This document shows positions 25,541-34,606 of a stretch of DNA of 64,000 bases, in pieces. Source of the DNA: Clostridia bacterium. GTDB lineage: Bacteria; Bacillota; Clostridia; CAKSNL01; HGM11501. Under the pieces are notes generated by a model, which worked only from the letters and a program-made list of their open reading frames with translations, made no database searches and had not been told where the DNA came from. Position 1 is the stretch's first letter, and each line of letters begins with the position of its first letter. The stretch spans positions 62,001 through 126,000 of the forward strand of contig JAFQQJ010000065.1 of NCBI GenBank assembly GCA_017411325.1, read 5' to 3'. The translations under genes and the position numbers were made by a program.

Positions 25541-26188
25541 TTACATCTTCTTTATCTTTCTTTTGTCCGCTATAACTATGAACTTCATACCTTCCGTTAT
25601 CAAAGCATCAGGATCTGCCGCTATATCAATATTCCTGCCTGTCTTAAGCGCAATTACGTTTACGGAATATTTTTTTCTCAGTTCCAGCTCACGCAAAGTT
25701 TTGCCGATCCACTCTTCTCTCGGACTAATCTCCAGCACGGAAATATTTTCGGATATATCGGCAATGTCCAGAAATCCCGAGCTCAATATGTTTTTTGCAA
25801 GGCGTATTCCGTATTCATTTTCAGGAAACACCACTTCGTCCGCACCTATCTTTTCCAGAATGGTTTTCTGCATAGATTCCGCACATTTTACAATTACCCT
25901 TTTAACTCCCGCTTCCTTACAGAGCATTGTTGCCATTACTGTTGCTTCAAAATTACCGGCTATTGCAATTATCACCACATCAAAATCGGCTATTCCAAGC
26001 TGCTCAATAACTCCCGGCACTGTTATATCCGCACATTTGCAAAGCGGAATTTCGCCTGCCAGTTCATCCACAAGTTTTCTGTTTCTGTCTACCGCGAGCA
26101 CTGCTGCTCCGTTATCGAGAAGCTCTTTCGCGACAGCTCTTCCATATCTTCCAAGACCAAAAACCGCATAGCTTTTATTAATACTCAT
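25541..26188 (-). CDS. Potassium uptake regulatory subunit (KtrA/TrkA family)
   Basis: 215 residues: an RCK-N domain with Rossmann glycine motif AVFGLGRYGRAVAKELLDNG, the acidic strand end VLAVDRN, and a C-terminal TrkA-C domain (LELRKKYSVNVIALKTGRN). It gates the KtrB channel subunit in response to nucleotides. It follows the ktrB-like gene by 11 bp in the same operon. Confidence 0.92.
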   Translation of the reverse strand: MSINKSYAVFGLGRYGRAVAKELLDNGAAVLAVDRNRKLVDELAGEIPLCKCADITVPGVIEQLGIADFDVVIIAIAGNFEATVMATMLCKEAGVKRVIVKCAESMQKTILEKIGADEVVFPENEYGIRLAKNILSSGFLDIADISENISVLEISPREEWIGKTLRELELRKKYSVNVIALKTGRNIDIAADPDALITEGMKFIVIADKRKIKKM

Positions 26189-26199
26189 ATCAAAACTCC

Positions 26200-27546
26200 T
26201 TATCCGATACTTATTTCTTCAACCGGATTTGCCACCCGGTTTTCTTCGCACTTGTCGCTGCTCAACGCAAAGGCAAGAGAAATCGGCCCTACTCTTCCAA
26301 AGTACATCGTCATAATTATTATCATTTTGCATACTTCATTGAGCCCTGCGGTTAAATTTCTCGTAAGACCTACCGTCGCCGTTGCACTTACCGTTTCATA
26401 AAGTACATCAAGAACATTTCCGCCTCCTGATGCCAGAACAAGAACCGTAGACAGCACCATTATAAGAAACGATGATGTGAAAACCGAAACAGCTTTTTTT
26501 ATTGAATCGTAAGAAATTTGTCTTCCGAAAGCATCCACTGTACGTTTGTTTTTGATTGTGGACAAAAATGTAAGAATTAAAACAAACGCCGTTACCGTTT
26601 TAATTCCTCCGGCCGTGCCCGCAGGCGAGCCGCCCACAAACATCAGAAGCATTGAAACAAAAGCCGAAGATTCACTAAGATTTTCCTGCATCACAGTTGC
26701 AAAGCCTGCCGTTCTGGTTGTCACGGACTGAAACAAGGATGCCATAATTTTTTCCCCTATGGAATAATCCTTCATGGTGAGAGGATTGTTATATTCAAAT
26801 ATGAAAATCAAAATTGCACCAACTGCAATTAAAAATGCCGTAACAGAAAGGGTAATTTTCGTGTGCAGACTTAAAAATCCGCTCTTTTTCTTTCTTTTGT
26901 TTTGTATTGCCCTTTCCATATCAAACCATACAATAAATCCGATACCTCCTGTGATAATCAGAAGCATTGTCGTGATATTCACCGTAGGATTGTGAACATA
27001 ATTGCAAAGGCTGTTTTCTGCCACTATATCCATTCCCGCATTGCAGAAGGCGGACACCGAATTGAAAACGGACATCCATATCCCTTTTGCCCCGAATTCA
27101 GGAATAAATACCGTCATATAAGAAAATGCCCCGAGCGCTTCAACAATAAACGTGAAGAATATCGCTTTACATACAAATTTTTGAATCCCCGAAAGGGATG
27201 TGAGATTAAACGAATCACTTATCAAAATTCGTTCCTCCATGTCAAGCTTTTTCCCCATAATCATCATAAAGCCCGCAAATACGGTTATAAATCCCAGCCC
27301 TCCGATTTGTATAAGCAAAAGAATTACCGCCTGTCCGAAAACACTCCAGGCACTTACTGTGGGAAGTGTCACAAGTCCGGTAACGCAGGTTGCGGTTGTT
27401 GCCGTAAAAAGTGCATCAATATAGCTTACCTCAACCCCTTCGGCATGGCTTATGGGCAGGCTTAAAAGAAGGCTTCCTATAATGATAATTCCAAAAAAGC
27501 CCATAAGAATAATTTTTGCTGACGACATTTTTTTCTTTCTTTTCAT
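26200..27546 (-). CDS. Potassium transporter subunit (KtrB/TrkH family)
   Basis: About 448 residues with four membrane-pore-membrane repeats. The first selectivity-filter region reads FTATTATCVTGL, the second VSAFCNAGMDI, the third VTTRTAGFAT and the fourth ETVSATATVGLTRNL, each with the filter glycine. I prefer the ATG at 27546 (MKRKKKMSSAK), which has an AAGAGGAAA site; the upstream in-frame codons lack one. With KtrA it forms a sodium- or proton-coupled potassium uptake system. Confidence 0.92.
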   Translation of the reverse strand: MKRKKKMSSAKIILMGFFGIIIIGSLLLSLPISHAEGVEVSYIDALFTATTATCVTGLVTLPTVSAWSVFGQAVILLLIQIGGLGFITVFAGFMMIMGKKLDMEERILISDSFNLTSLSGIQKFVCKAIFFTFIVEALGAFSYMTVFIPEFGAKGIWMSVFNSVSAFCNAGMDIVAENSLCNYVHNPTVNITTMLLIITGGIGFIVWFDMERAIQNKRKKKSGFLSLHTKITLSVTAFLIAVGAILIFIFEYNNPLTMKDYSIGEKIMASLFQSVTTRTAGFATVMQENLSESSAFVSMLLMFVGGSPAGTAGGIKTVTAFVLILTFLSTIKNKRTVDAFGRQISYDSIKKAVSVFTSSFLIMVLSTVLVLASGGGNVLDVLYETVSATATVGLTRNLTAGLNEVCKMIIIMTMYFGRVGPISLAFALSSDKCEENRVANPVEEISIG

Positions 27547-27731
27547 ATATTTCCTCTTGATAAATTTAATTATTTCCGCATCCGCAGAATATTTCTCAGG
27601 GTTAATCAGGCAAGTCATATGCCCGAGCCCGATTTTCCGTCTTTTGCGCGAGAAGATCTTTTCTTTCAGTCCATCAATTCCTCAGGTTAACAAAAGAGAT
27701 ATAACTTCATTTTATTTTACCATAAAAGTGT

Positions 27732-27763
27732 AAAAACCGCAAGACTTTTGTCTTGCGGTTTTA
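27732..27763 (-). terminator. Terminator of GH99-like module D
   Basis: AAAACCGCAAGAC / GTCTTGCGGTTTT around TTT, immediately after the stop codon of the discoidin/stalk protein; T-runs on both strands. Confidence 0.88.
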
Positions 27764-27766
27764 AGA

Positions 27767-29200
27767 TTATTTAGTAATTGTAATTTCTCTCGTTTCGCCG
27801 TTCCAGGAAACCTTATAGCCAAGCTGTTCGGATACGAAGCGAAGGGGTATAAAGGTACGTGAATTATGTATCTGCGACGGTACCGGGAAGGAATGTCTAA
27901 CCCTTCCGCCCGCATCTTCCACATATACAATGTAATCCATAACGGTAAATTCAATTTTTATTTTGTTATAGCTTACAGTAACCTTTCTTAAGCTTCCGTC
28001 CCAGGAAACCTCTGCTCCAAGCTCTTCAAAAAAGCCTCTTAAGGGAATTAAAGTTGTGCCGTTACTTATAAAGGGCGCTACATCCATTTTCTTTACCTCG
28101 GTTTTTCCGTCTTTTATAATTTTAATTTCGTCAGAGCCAACGGTAAGTATCCACTTGTTGCCTTCTTCCCTTTCCTTTTTTGCGGCAAGAGTTTCAAAAA
28201 ATTCCAATTCTGCGCAGGTGGCATATCCGCTTGAGCCTTCGTTTATTACAAATTTAAACCTGCGTACCTTTACGGGACTTTCGAAAGTAACAGTCTGTGC
28301 ATCGTAGCTTACTTCAAAGCCGAGATTTTTTGCAATTTCAGTATAATCATCCCCGTCTTCCGAAAGCGATGCATAAATATCAAAATTTGTCCACACGCCG
28401 TTTTTTGCGGTTTTATCATCTGTTCTCGGATAGTATATAAATTCGGATACCGTAAATTCCATTCCCATATCAACGGTTAAAATATAAGGGTACTTATCCT
28501 TATCGTCGGGGTGGGAATGCCAGGCAGGATTTAGATTTCCGTCAACCACATTTGCAGCGGAAACGTTGTCGCTCCAGTCACTTGTGGATGTTGCAACAAA
28601 AGAGGAAGAGTCTATTTTATCCAAAACCGCACCCTCGGCATAAACAGCATAAGCTTCATAGTCGCATGTAGTTTCCTTATTATCGTCAGCTTTATACAAG
28701 TCAAACTCCGCAATTGCGCAGGTGTCTCCTCTTGTGGTAAGTGCCACAAGCTTAAAACGCTTTATTTCAAGATTTTTGAAAAACTTAAGGCTTTTATTAT
28801 CCTTTGTAGCAGGGAAATTTCCGGTGTGAATTTTCACATATTTATCGGAGTCAGAATGTGCCACATAAACCTCATATTCAGTTATCCATCCGCCTGCATT
28901 TGTGGTTCTGGGGGTTATCATAAATCCCGACACTTCTGTTACTTCAGGCAAGGTTATTTCAAATATATGAGGCGGCTTTGCCGTATCCACAACCACATCA
29001 TTTTCTGCACGGTAATCGGTGTGCCATAATGTTTCGGCATTTTGGTCAATCATATTTTCTGCCTTCGACCACGAAACAACGGAGCTTACCTTAACCTTCC
29101 AGTTTTCTTTACCGGTAACAAAGGTGTTATCCGTAGCCAAAACTGTCATTTGGAAAATTACGGCAAAGAGTGCAACAAGAGATAAAATTTTAATTTTCAT
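27767..29200 (-). CDS. Secreted protein with two F5/8 type C domains and a C-terminal stalk domain (module D, gene 2)
   Basis: 477 residues: signal peptide (1-22), discoidin-like domain 1 (about 26-172, with AENMIDQNAETLWHTDY and CAIAEFDLY), domain 2 (about 195-335, with ANVVDGNLNPAWHS and YATCAELEFFE), and a stalk domain (about 345-477) ending WNGETREITITK. The pattern [DG]-x-x-x-x-WH[ST] is the F5/8C ligand-loop region. F5/8C domains bind sugars, so this is a secreted carbohydrate-binding scaffold with no visible catalytic domain. It starts 12 bp after the GH99-like gene (AAGGGGG ribosome site). It is the shortest of four paralogues in the window. Confidence 0.85.
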   Translation of the reverse strand: MKIKILSLVALFAVIFQMTVLATDNTFVTGKENWKVKVSSVVSWSKAENMIDQNAETLWHTDYRAENDVVVDTAKPPHIFEITLPEVTEVSGFMITPRTTNAGGWITEYEVYVAHSDSDKYVKIHTGNFPATKDNKSLKFFKNLEIKRFKLVALTTRGDTCAIAEFDLYKADDNKETTCDYEAYAVYAEGAVLDKIDSSSFVATSTSDWSDNVSAANVVDGNLNPAWHSHPDDKDKYPYILTVDMGMEFTVSEFIYYPRTDDKTAKNGVWTNFDIYASLSEDGDDYTEIAKNLGFEVSYDAQTVTFESPVKVRRFKFVINEGSSGYATCAELEFFETLAAKKEREEGNKWILTVGSDEIKIIKDGKTEVKKMDVAPFISNGTTLIPLRGFFEELGAEVSWDGSLRKVTVSYNKIKIEFTVMDYIVYVEDAGGRVRHSFPVPSQIHNSRTFIPLRFVSEQLGYKVSWNGETREITITK

Positions 29201-29212
29201 ACCTTAGCCCCC

Positions 29213-31531
29213 TTACTCTAAATGCGAAAGCACGGCTTTTGCCGCATCAACGTTTGCCTCATTTTTGCTTATGGCAAAGGCGTTTTCGCCTATGTCTTTT
29301 ATATCCCAGCCGAAGCAGTCTGAAAGGAAGGTCAGAGGAATATAAATTACTCCGCCCGATGCCTTTATGCTGTTGGCAAGTGTCATACTCTGATAGCCGT
29401 TATAGAAGGCTTCCCCGCTGTCAAGGTATGCATACGCCCATTCGTAGTTTGTGATATTGTCATTTATAAGGTCATAGGTGTAAAAATATACCGCATTTAA
29501 GTCGGAATTATAAAATACCTTGCTTCTTCCGTAGCCCATGGCTTCTTCAATGGCTCCCATAGGCACATAAACCGTTCCGTTTTCCGGGAAGGTTTTAACT
29601 CTTATATCCTTTTCGTAAACGAGCATTTTTGCACCCTTTATAATTATCTTTCCCGAATTCGCTTTAACCACGGTGGTATCGGAAAGTGCTTCTCTTTCCT
29701 CTTTTGTAAGAGTTGTTTCGGCAATTTCCGTATAGTGATAGTTAAATCTTCCGACGGGGGCAGAGCTTCCTTCTGTGTAGAAAAGCATAATATCGCCATC
29801 GGGATTTATGTTATCCGTCCACTTAAATTCAATATCTGCTTTACCCTCGTAGCCAATCATAGATTTAGGAAGCTTCAATGTCAAAGCAGTTCCCGAAACA
29901 GTTATCTCGACATCACCCACTATCCTTCTTGTGAAATTGGGATTTAATGCCGATATTTTTCCGAAACCGTCTAAATTTACGGCATAGTCATAGCCTTCCC
30001 AGCCCGTAGCTATATTTCTGTCCGAATTTATCCAGAGTGTCATAAAGCCTTTGTTACCTGTCTTTATCTCATCAATGCACTCTGCATAAAACCAGAAGTT
30101 CTCGCTGTCTTTGGCAACCTTTGCTCTTGATATTGCATTTACAACCTCTGTTTTATAGTGGTATGTTTCTCCGTTTGAGTCAAGGTAGGTGCTTATCGCA
30201 TCACGCTCATAGCCGTTGTTTTCGTTTATAAATTCGGGGATTACACCATCCCACTGTGATGCATCTCCCATTATGTCTATGGTAATATCGCCGCTTGCCA
30301 AAGGAGTAGGACGAACGCCTTTGTATTTTCTTACAAAGTCACAGAGAAGCATATAGTATCCGTCCTTAAGCACGCCTTTTGAAGGCTCAAAATCACGGCT
30401 GTGCTCATCATCAAAAAGGTCATACATTGCATTTTTAGTACCCGAAGCACTATGTTCCGCCATTCTTGATACAAGCCATTCGTTCCAGCCGGTAACAAAT
30501 ACCACCTCGGGGTCAACTTCCAGCACACGGGATGCCTGCTCACGGAAGAAATATCCTTCGTGAAGTGCTTCCGGTCTCTTATCCTCGCCAAAGCCTTCTG
30601 TATAGCTTTTACCCTTTGTAAAGGGGGCAGAGAAAGGATAATCTATATTTCCTTTAATTGCATAGGACTGATTTATCGCCATACCCAAGTTTACGCTTTC
30701 AACTCTGCCGTCGGAGGTTTTACCCCAGAGCCCCTGGGGATAATGTACAAGCCAGTTCCAGCCGCTTGACGTTGCGTTACCTCTTCCCGAGGTGTGCCTG
30801 AAGGTGAAAAACTCTCTCATTTTATCAGCCAGAGCCTTATCTTTATCACTCGCTGCATCAAGACAGCCTGCGCCATAGCCCATTACCACAAGAGGCTTAT
30901 CTTCATAGTAATAAAACAAAGCGGAATTTGACTCATCGGCATAGAAAATTTCATAAACGCTCTTAAGCATTTCAAACATTTTTGCCTTATCTCCGCCCAT
31001 CGGGAAAAAGAAATTAATTTTCGGAACATCGCATCCGTCAGCTATGGCATCCTTATACGCCTTAATCATAGCCTTAAGCTGCACCTCATAAACATTTCCC
31101 AAATTCGTATAATCTAAAAATATCACATCAACTCCGGCACTCGCCATAAGCTCTGCGGCTTTTCTGTTGTGCCAGTAATCATCCGTGCTGTAAAAGCCGT
31201 ATATCGATTCGCCCCAGAAGGTGTCATAGGTTCCTTCCCATCCCTTGTGATAAAAGTCATCCTTTGCATCGGGATATTTTTTTATTACCTCCGATGCGAT
31301 TAAAGCTTTTTCTCCGTGACGATGCCAGTTGTGGTAAAACATAGCAACATCGTGGCGACCTTCTTTTACGAGACCTGCCTCTTCAAATGTTGCAAGGCTT
31401 CTTCCCATATGGTCTGTCGCCGTCCATGTATCATAATATTTATCGGTCACAGTAATACCCTCCTTTGCCGAAGATGCAACAAAGCCCGAGCACAATACAA
31501 TTGTAAGAATAAATGCCATAATCTTTCTCAT
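29213..31531 (-). CDS. Secreted GH99/GH71-like hydrolase with CBM9-like and stalk domains (module D, gene 1)
   Basis: 772 residues: signal peptide (1-22), then directly the catalytic TIM-barrel region (about 28-405), opening YYDTWTATDHMGRSLATFEE. It has AGVDVIFLDYTN (D140), FTKGKSYTEGFGED, the GWNEW motif (E351), and HSRDFEPSKGVLKDGYYMLL. A CBM9-like domain (about 410-590, with ATGWEGYDYAVN) and a single stalk domain (about 640-772) follow. Unlike its three paralogues it lacks the N-terminal CBM6-like domain. The family is a GH99/GH71-like glycosidase group; substrate unknown. In true GH99 enzymes the motif is NEWHEG; here the second Glu is Val. Confidence 0.85.
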   Translation of the reverse strand: MRKIMAFILTIVLCSGFVASSAKEGITVTDKYYDTWTATDHMGRSLATFEEAGLVKEGRHDVAMFYHNWHRHGEKALIASEVIKKYPDAKDDFYHKGWEGTYDTFWGESIYGFYSTDDYWHNRKAAELMASAGVDVIFLDYTNLGNVYEVQLKAMIKAYKDAIADGCDVPKINFFFPMGGDKAKMFEMLKSVYEIFYADESNSALFYYYEDKPLVVMGYGAGCLDAASDKDKALADKMREFFTFRHTSGRGNATSSGWNWLVHYPQGLWGKTSDGRVESVNLGMAINQSYAIKGNIDYPFSAPFTKGKSYTEGFGEDKRPEALHEGYFFREQASRVLEVDPEVVFVTGWNEWLVSRMAEHSASGTKNAMYDLFDDEHSRDFEPSKGVLKDGYYMLLCDFVRKYKGVRPTPLASGDITIDIMGDASQWDGVIPEFINENNGYERDAISTYLDSNGETYHYKTEVVNAISRAKVAKDSENFWFYAECIDEIKTGNKGFMTLWINSDRNIATGWEGYDYAVNLDGFGKISALNPNFTRRIVGDVEITVSGTALTLKLPKSMIGYEGKADIEFKWTDNINPDGDIMLFYTEGSSAPVGRFNYHYTEIAETTLTKEEREALSDTTVVKANSGKIIIKGAKMLVYEKDIRVKTFPENGTVYVPMGAIEEAMGYGRSKVFYNSDLNAVYFYTYDLINDNITNYEWAYAYLDSGEAFYNGYQSMTLANSIKASGGVIYIPLTFLSDCFGWDIKDIGENAFAISKNEANVDAAKAVLSHLE

Positions 31532-31553
31532 AAACGCCCCTCCTTATTCACTT

Positions 31554-31583
31554 ATTATATTGTATCATACCGCACAGTCTCAA
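31554..31583 (-). promoter_or_regulatory. Promoter of GH99-like module D
   Basis: Minus strand TTGAGA (31578-31583), 18-bp spacer, TATAAT (31554-31559). Two direct repeats lie just upstream. Confidence 0.65.
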
Positions 31584-31592
31584 AATAGTATA

Positions 31593-31623
31593 TATTTCAC
31601 CCGAAAATATGTGTATTTCACCC
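31593..31623. promoter_or_regulatory. AraC-type operator: two 10-bp direct repeats with 21-bp period
   Basis: TATTTCACCC occurs at 31593-31602 and 31614-31623, exactly two helical turns apart, ending about 10 bp upstream of the -35 element of the module D promoter. This is the geometry of AraC/XylS activator sites, and an AraC gene starts at 31719 on the other side. Confidence 0.7.
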
Positions 31624-31671
31624 ACTATAAATGTTTTTAACTGTTTTTACCATTAAATATATATAATTTTG

Positions 31672-31700
31672 TTGATTATTTCTGTTTTTAATGATAAGAT
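31672..31700 (+). promoter_or_regulatory. Promoter of the AraC gene at 31719
   Basis: TTGATT (31672-31677), 17-bp spacer, TAAGAT (31695-31700). Confidence 0.5.
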
Positions 31701-31718
31701 GAAAGCGGAGGTGCTTTT

Positions 31719-32561
31719 ATGTATAATACCATAATAAAAAAAGCAGACTTGCCGGGAACATCTCCCTTTCCCTTTCAGATTTCCTATGTAGAGCTTTCGC
31801 CCTACCGCATAGACAACATAACTCCCAGCCATATACATTCAGCCTATGAGCTTTTCATTCACATATCGGGAAGTATAACCTATTTCGTTGGCGGATATGA
31901 ATACGCCCTTACTCCCGGCTCTGTTATATTTATACCGCCCGGAGAAGTTCACCGTGCAACATACACATCGGACACATGCAAATTTTACTGGATTACTTTT
32001 CCCGACAAAGGAAACGAGGAATTATTTTCACGCTTTTTTCCTTTGAAGCAAAAAAGTAATTACGCCTTTACATTTACAAAAGAGCATACACTTGAAATTA
32101 TGAATATGTGTAAAAAGCTTATGAAGCAGGACGCCTCAGAGCTTATGAATTATTCCGTAATCTTCCGTTTACTGGATTTAATAATCTCCCCGAAAGGCAG
32201 ACCAGTATCGTCTGAAATGCTTTATGTCCTGGATTATATTGAGCAGAATTTCACCGGTCGGATTTCAATAAAAGAGCTGGCTTCAAGCATACATATGAGC
32301 GTAAACTGCTTTGAAAGACACTTTAAGGATGCTTACGGTCTTTCCCCTACCCAGTATATCTTAAGAAAAAAGCTTGCCCTCTCTTCTTCCCTTTTAGAGA
32401 AAGGTTTAAGTGTTAAAGATGCAGCTTCCGAAGCAGGCTTTAATGATTACTCGCAGTTTATTGCAAAATTCAAAAAGCACAACGGTATAACACCGCTTAA
32501 ATATAAAAAGCAGCTTTCGACCTTTGATAAAATACCGAAGGATGATTATACCGGTCAGTAA
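31719..32561 (+). CDS. AraC-family transcriptional regulator
   Basis: 280 residues: a cupin-like sensor domain (HIHSAYELFIHISGSITYFVGGYEY, PGSVIFIPPGEVHRATY, about 30-95) and a C-terminal pair of helix-turn-helix motifs (RISIKELASSIHMSVNCFERHFK and KDAASEAGFNDYSQFIAKFKK, about 180-270). ATG at 31719 with GGAGGTG. It sits between GH99-like modules C and D, divergent from module D, and is the natural activator of that module through the direct repeats at 31593. It shares a terminator with module C. The inducer is probably a breakdown sugar. Confidence 0.9.
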   Translation: MYNTIIKKADLPGTSPFPFQISYVELSPYRIDNITPSHIHSAYELFIHISGSITYFVGGYEYALTPGSVIFIPPGEVHRATYTSDTCKFYWITFPDKGNEELFSRFFPLKQKSNYAFTFTKEHTLEIMNMCKKLMKQDASELMNYSVIFRLLDLIISPKGRPVSSEMLYVLDYIEQNFTGRISIKELASSIHMSVNCFERHFKDAYGLSPTQYILRKKLALSSSLLEKGLSVKDAASEAGFNDYSQFIAKFKKHNGITPLKYKKQLSTFDKIPKDDYTGQ

Positions 32562-32562
32562 T

Positions 32563-32603
32563 AAAAAACACATCGCTGTGAAGCTTCACAGCGATGTGTT
32601 TTT
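32563..32603. terminator. Bidirectional terminator between AraC gene and module C
   Basis: A perfect inverted repeat of about 20 bp (ACACATCGCTGTGAAG and complement) with A and T runs at the ends. Confidence 0.9.
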
Positions 32604-34589
32604 TTACTTCGTTATTGTAATTTCTCTCGTTTCGCCGTTCCAGGAAACGGTATAGCCAAGCTGTTCGGATACGAAGCGAAGGGGTATAAAGGTACGGGAA
32701 TCGCGGATTTTCGGTGCAACAGTCAAGGTGTATCTGACTTCACCATATAAAGAATCGTCAACATAAACCAAAGGATCCTGAATCCTCATTCTGATATCGC
32801 CGTTTTCGGTTGAAAGGGTAATTCTCTCTTCTTCCCCGTTCCATGATACGCTTGCTCCCATTTCCTCTAAGAGACCTCTTAAGGGAATTAAGGTTGTGCC
32901 GCTTGTTCCGTAGATAAAAGGTGCAACGTCCACGGTTTTTTCGTAGCTTTCCGTGCCCTTTTCAACCTTTATGGTTTTATCGTCAATCTTAAGAACATAT
33001 TTTTCCCTTGATGCTTCCTCTGCCGCAATTTTATCGGCATAGGTCTGGAAAAAGTTAAGTTCTGCACAGGCAAACTTTTTATAGTTACCGGTGTAAATTT
33101 CAAAATCCCAGTATCTTGCAATAACGGTTTCATCAAGATTGATTACCTTTGTATCAAGCGATGCATCCATTCCCGAAGCATCACTCTCTTCTGCATATAC
33201 AAGCTCTAAATTATCCTTGTCGTTTCCGGCATAAATTGCAAAGTCAATCCATATACCGTGTTTATCGGGTGTCTGTCTCGGCATATAGGAAATTGCGGAA
33301 ACCGCCTGAGGAGATTTCATATCAACAGAGAGTACGGCAGGACCCAAAAAGCTCGATTCCGCCTGCCAGAAGCTGTTTGTTCCTCCGTCAAAAATTATAC
33401 CGGGATCGTGGCCTGCCCATACCTCGCAGTTATCCTCAACGGAAAAGTTTGCTCTGTCAAGGGTATAGAGCTTATTTTTTTCCTCAAACTCCTTATATTC
33501 AGAAAGGCTCTTTTCCGGAAGCTCATCTTTCATGGGTAGAAAGTCGATTTCAGCCGCTGTACCCACCGATCCGTCAACCTCCGTTATTATAAGCTTAAGC
33601 CTTTTTACCTTAAGGTTTGCAACGAAGTTATTGGTCTTAAAGGTGTTATCCCCGTTCATTTTAAGGTCGGTAAGGTGGATAAATTCATCATCGTCGGAAA
33701 CTGCCCCGTAAACGCTCATCCCGGTTATGTGACCGCCACCGGACTTTCTCGGCTGATAGGTAAGACCTGAAAATGTTACAACCTCGGGAAATTTTATATT
33801 AAATTCATAGGGAGGCGGCTCCTTCCAGGTTACAACGCCGCTTTCTGCTGTATACTTTGAATGCCAGAAGGAATCGGGAGAGCCGTCAAAGGCACACCTT
33901 GCATTATTACCTGCTGCAACAAAGCTTGAAACTGTAATTTCCCATTTACTTTTATCTTTAAGGGCTCCAAGGCGTTTATTTAATGCTTCCTCGGCACCTC
34001 CCTTTTCTTCACCGGTCAGAGTGTTATAGGTCTTATTTAATAGAGGCTCTGCCAAAGCAGAAATTGTTGTTGCATTTCCTTTAGCGGCAAAAAGGTCAAA
34101 TTCCGCCATTGTGCCGTAGCCCGATACGCCCATAACATATTTAAGGACAATTTTTTTAACCTTAATATCTCCGCCGAAGAAAACATCCTTCGGCTTTGCA
34201 TCCGCTTCAAACTTTCCCTTACTTACCATTGTAACGATATCGGAATCCGTTTCGGAAACGTAAAGCTCATAGTCCGTAAGCTCACCGGAGCCACGTTCGG
34301 GACGGGGTGTATAGCGCCAGCCCGAAATATCGGCTGCATTGGGAAGAATAATTGTAACATAAAACGGCGGATAGGCGTGATCAACTACTTTTCCGTCCTC
34401 TGCGGTATAGTCTGAATGCCAGAAGGTATTGATATTTCCGTCAAGGATATTTTCAGGCTTTGTCTTATTGGAATTTGCCGAAACCGACCAATATTCCTTG
34501 CCCGAAATAAGCTCATCTTCGGCATTAACAACTGTGCATAAGGAGAGCATCATAAGAAAAGTGAGTAATAAAGATATTAATTTTTTCAT
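32604..34589 (-). CDS. Secreted protein with three F5/8 type C domains and a stalk domain (module C, gene 2)
   Basis: 661 residues: signal peptide (1-23), three discoidin-like domains marked by NILDGNINTFWHSDY, CAFDGSPDSFWHSKY and IFDGGTNSFWQAE (about 25-170, 205-350 and 375-525), and a C-terminal stalk domain (about 540-661) ending SWNGETREITITK. I use the ATG at 34589 (MKKLISLL), with AAAGGAGATG upstream; a start six codons earlier overlaps the end of the GH99-like gene and is less likely. It is a secreted carbohydrate-binding scaffold, cotranscribed with the preceding GH99-like gene. Confidence 0.85.
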   Translation of the reverse strand: MKKLISLLLTFLMMLSLCTVVNAEDELISGKEYWSVSANSNKTKPENILDGNINTFWHSDYTAEDGKVVDHAYPPFYVTIILPNAADISGWRYTPRPERGSGELTDYELYVSETDSDIVTMVSKGKFEADAKPKDVFFGGDIKVKKIVLKYVMGVSGYGTMAEFDLFAAKGNATTISALAEPLLNKTYNTLTGEEKGGAEEALNKRLGALKDKSKWEITVSSFVAAGNNARCAFDGSPDSFWHSKYTAESGVVTWKEPPPYEFNIKFPEVVTFSGLTYQPRKSGGGHITGMSVYGAVSDDDEFIHLTDLKMNGDNTFKTNNFVANLKVKRLKLIITEVDGSVGTAAEIDFLPMKDELPEKSLSEYKEFEEKNKLYTLDRANFSVEDNCEVWAGHDPGIIFDGGTNSFWQAESSFLGPAVLSVDMKSPQAVSAISYMPRQTPDKHGIWIDFAIYAGNDKDNLELVYAEESDASGMDASLDTKVINLDETVIARYWDFEIYTGNYKKFACAELNFFQTYADKIAAEEASREKYVLKIDDKTIKVEKGTESYEKTVDVAPFIYGTSGTTLIPLRGLLEEMGASVSWNGEEERITLSTENGDIRMRIQDPLVYVDDSLYGEVRYTLTVAPKIRDSRTFIPLRFVSEQLGYTVSWNGETREITITK

Positions 34590-34606
34590 AAAAGCATCTC
34601 CTTTCA

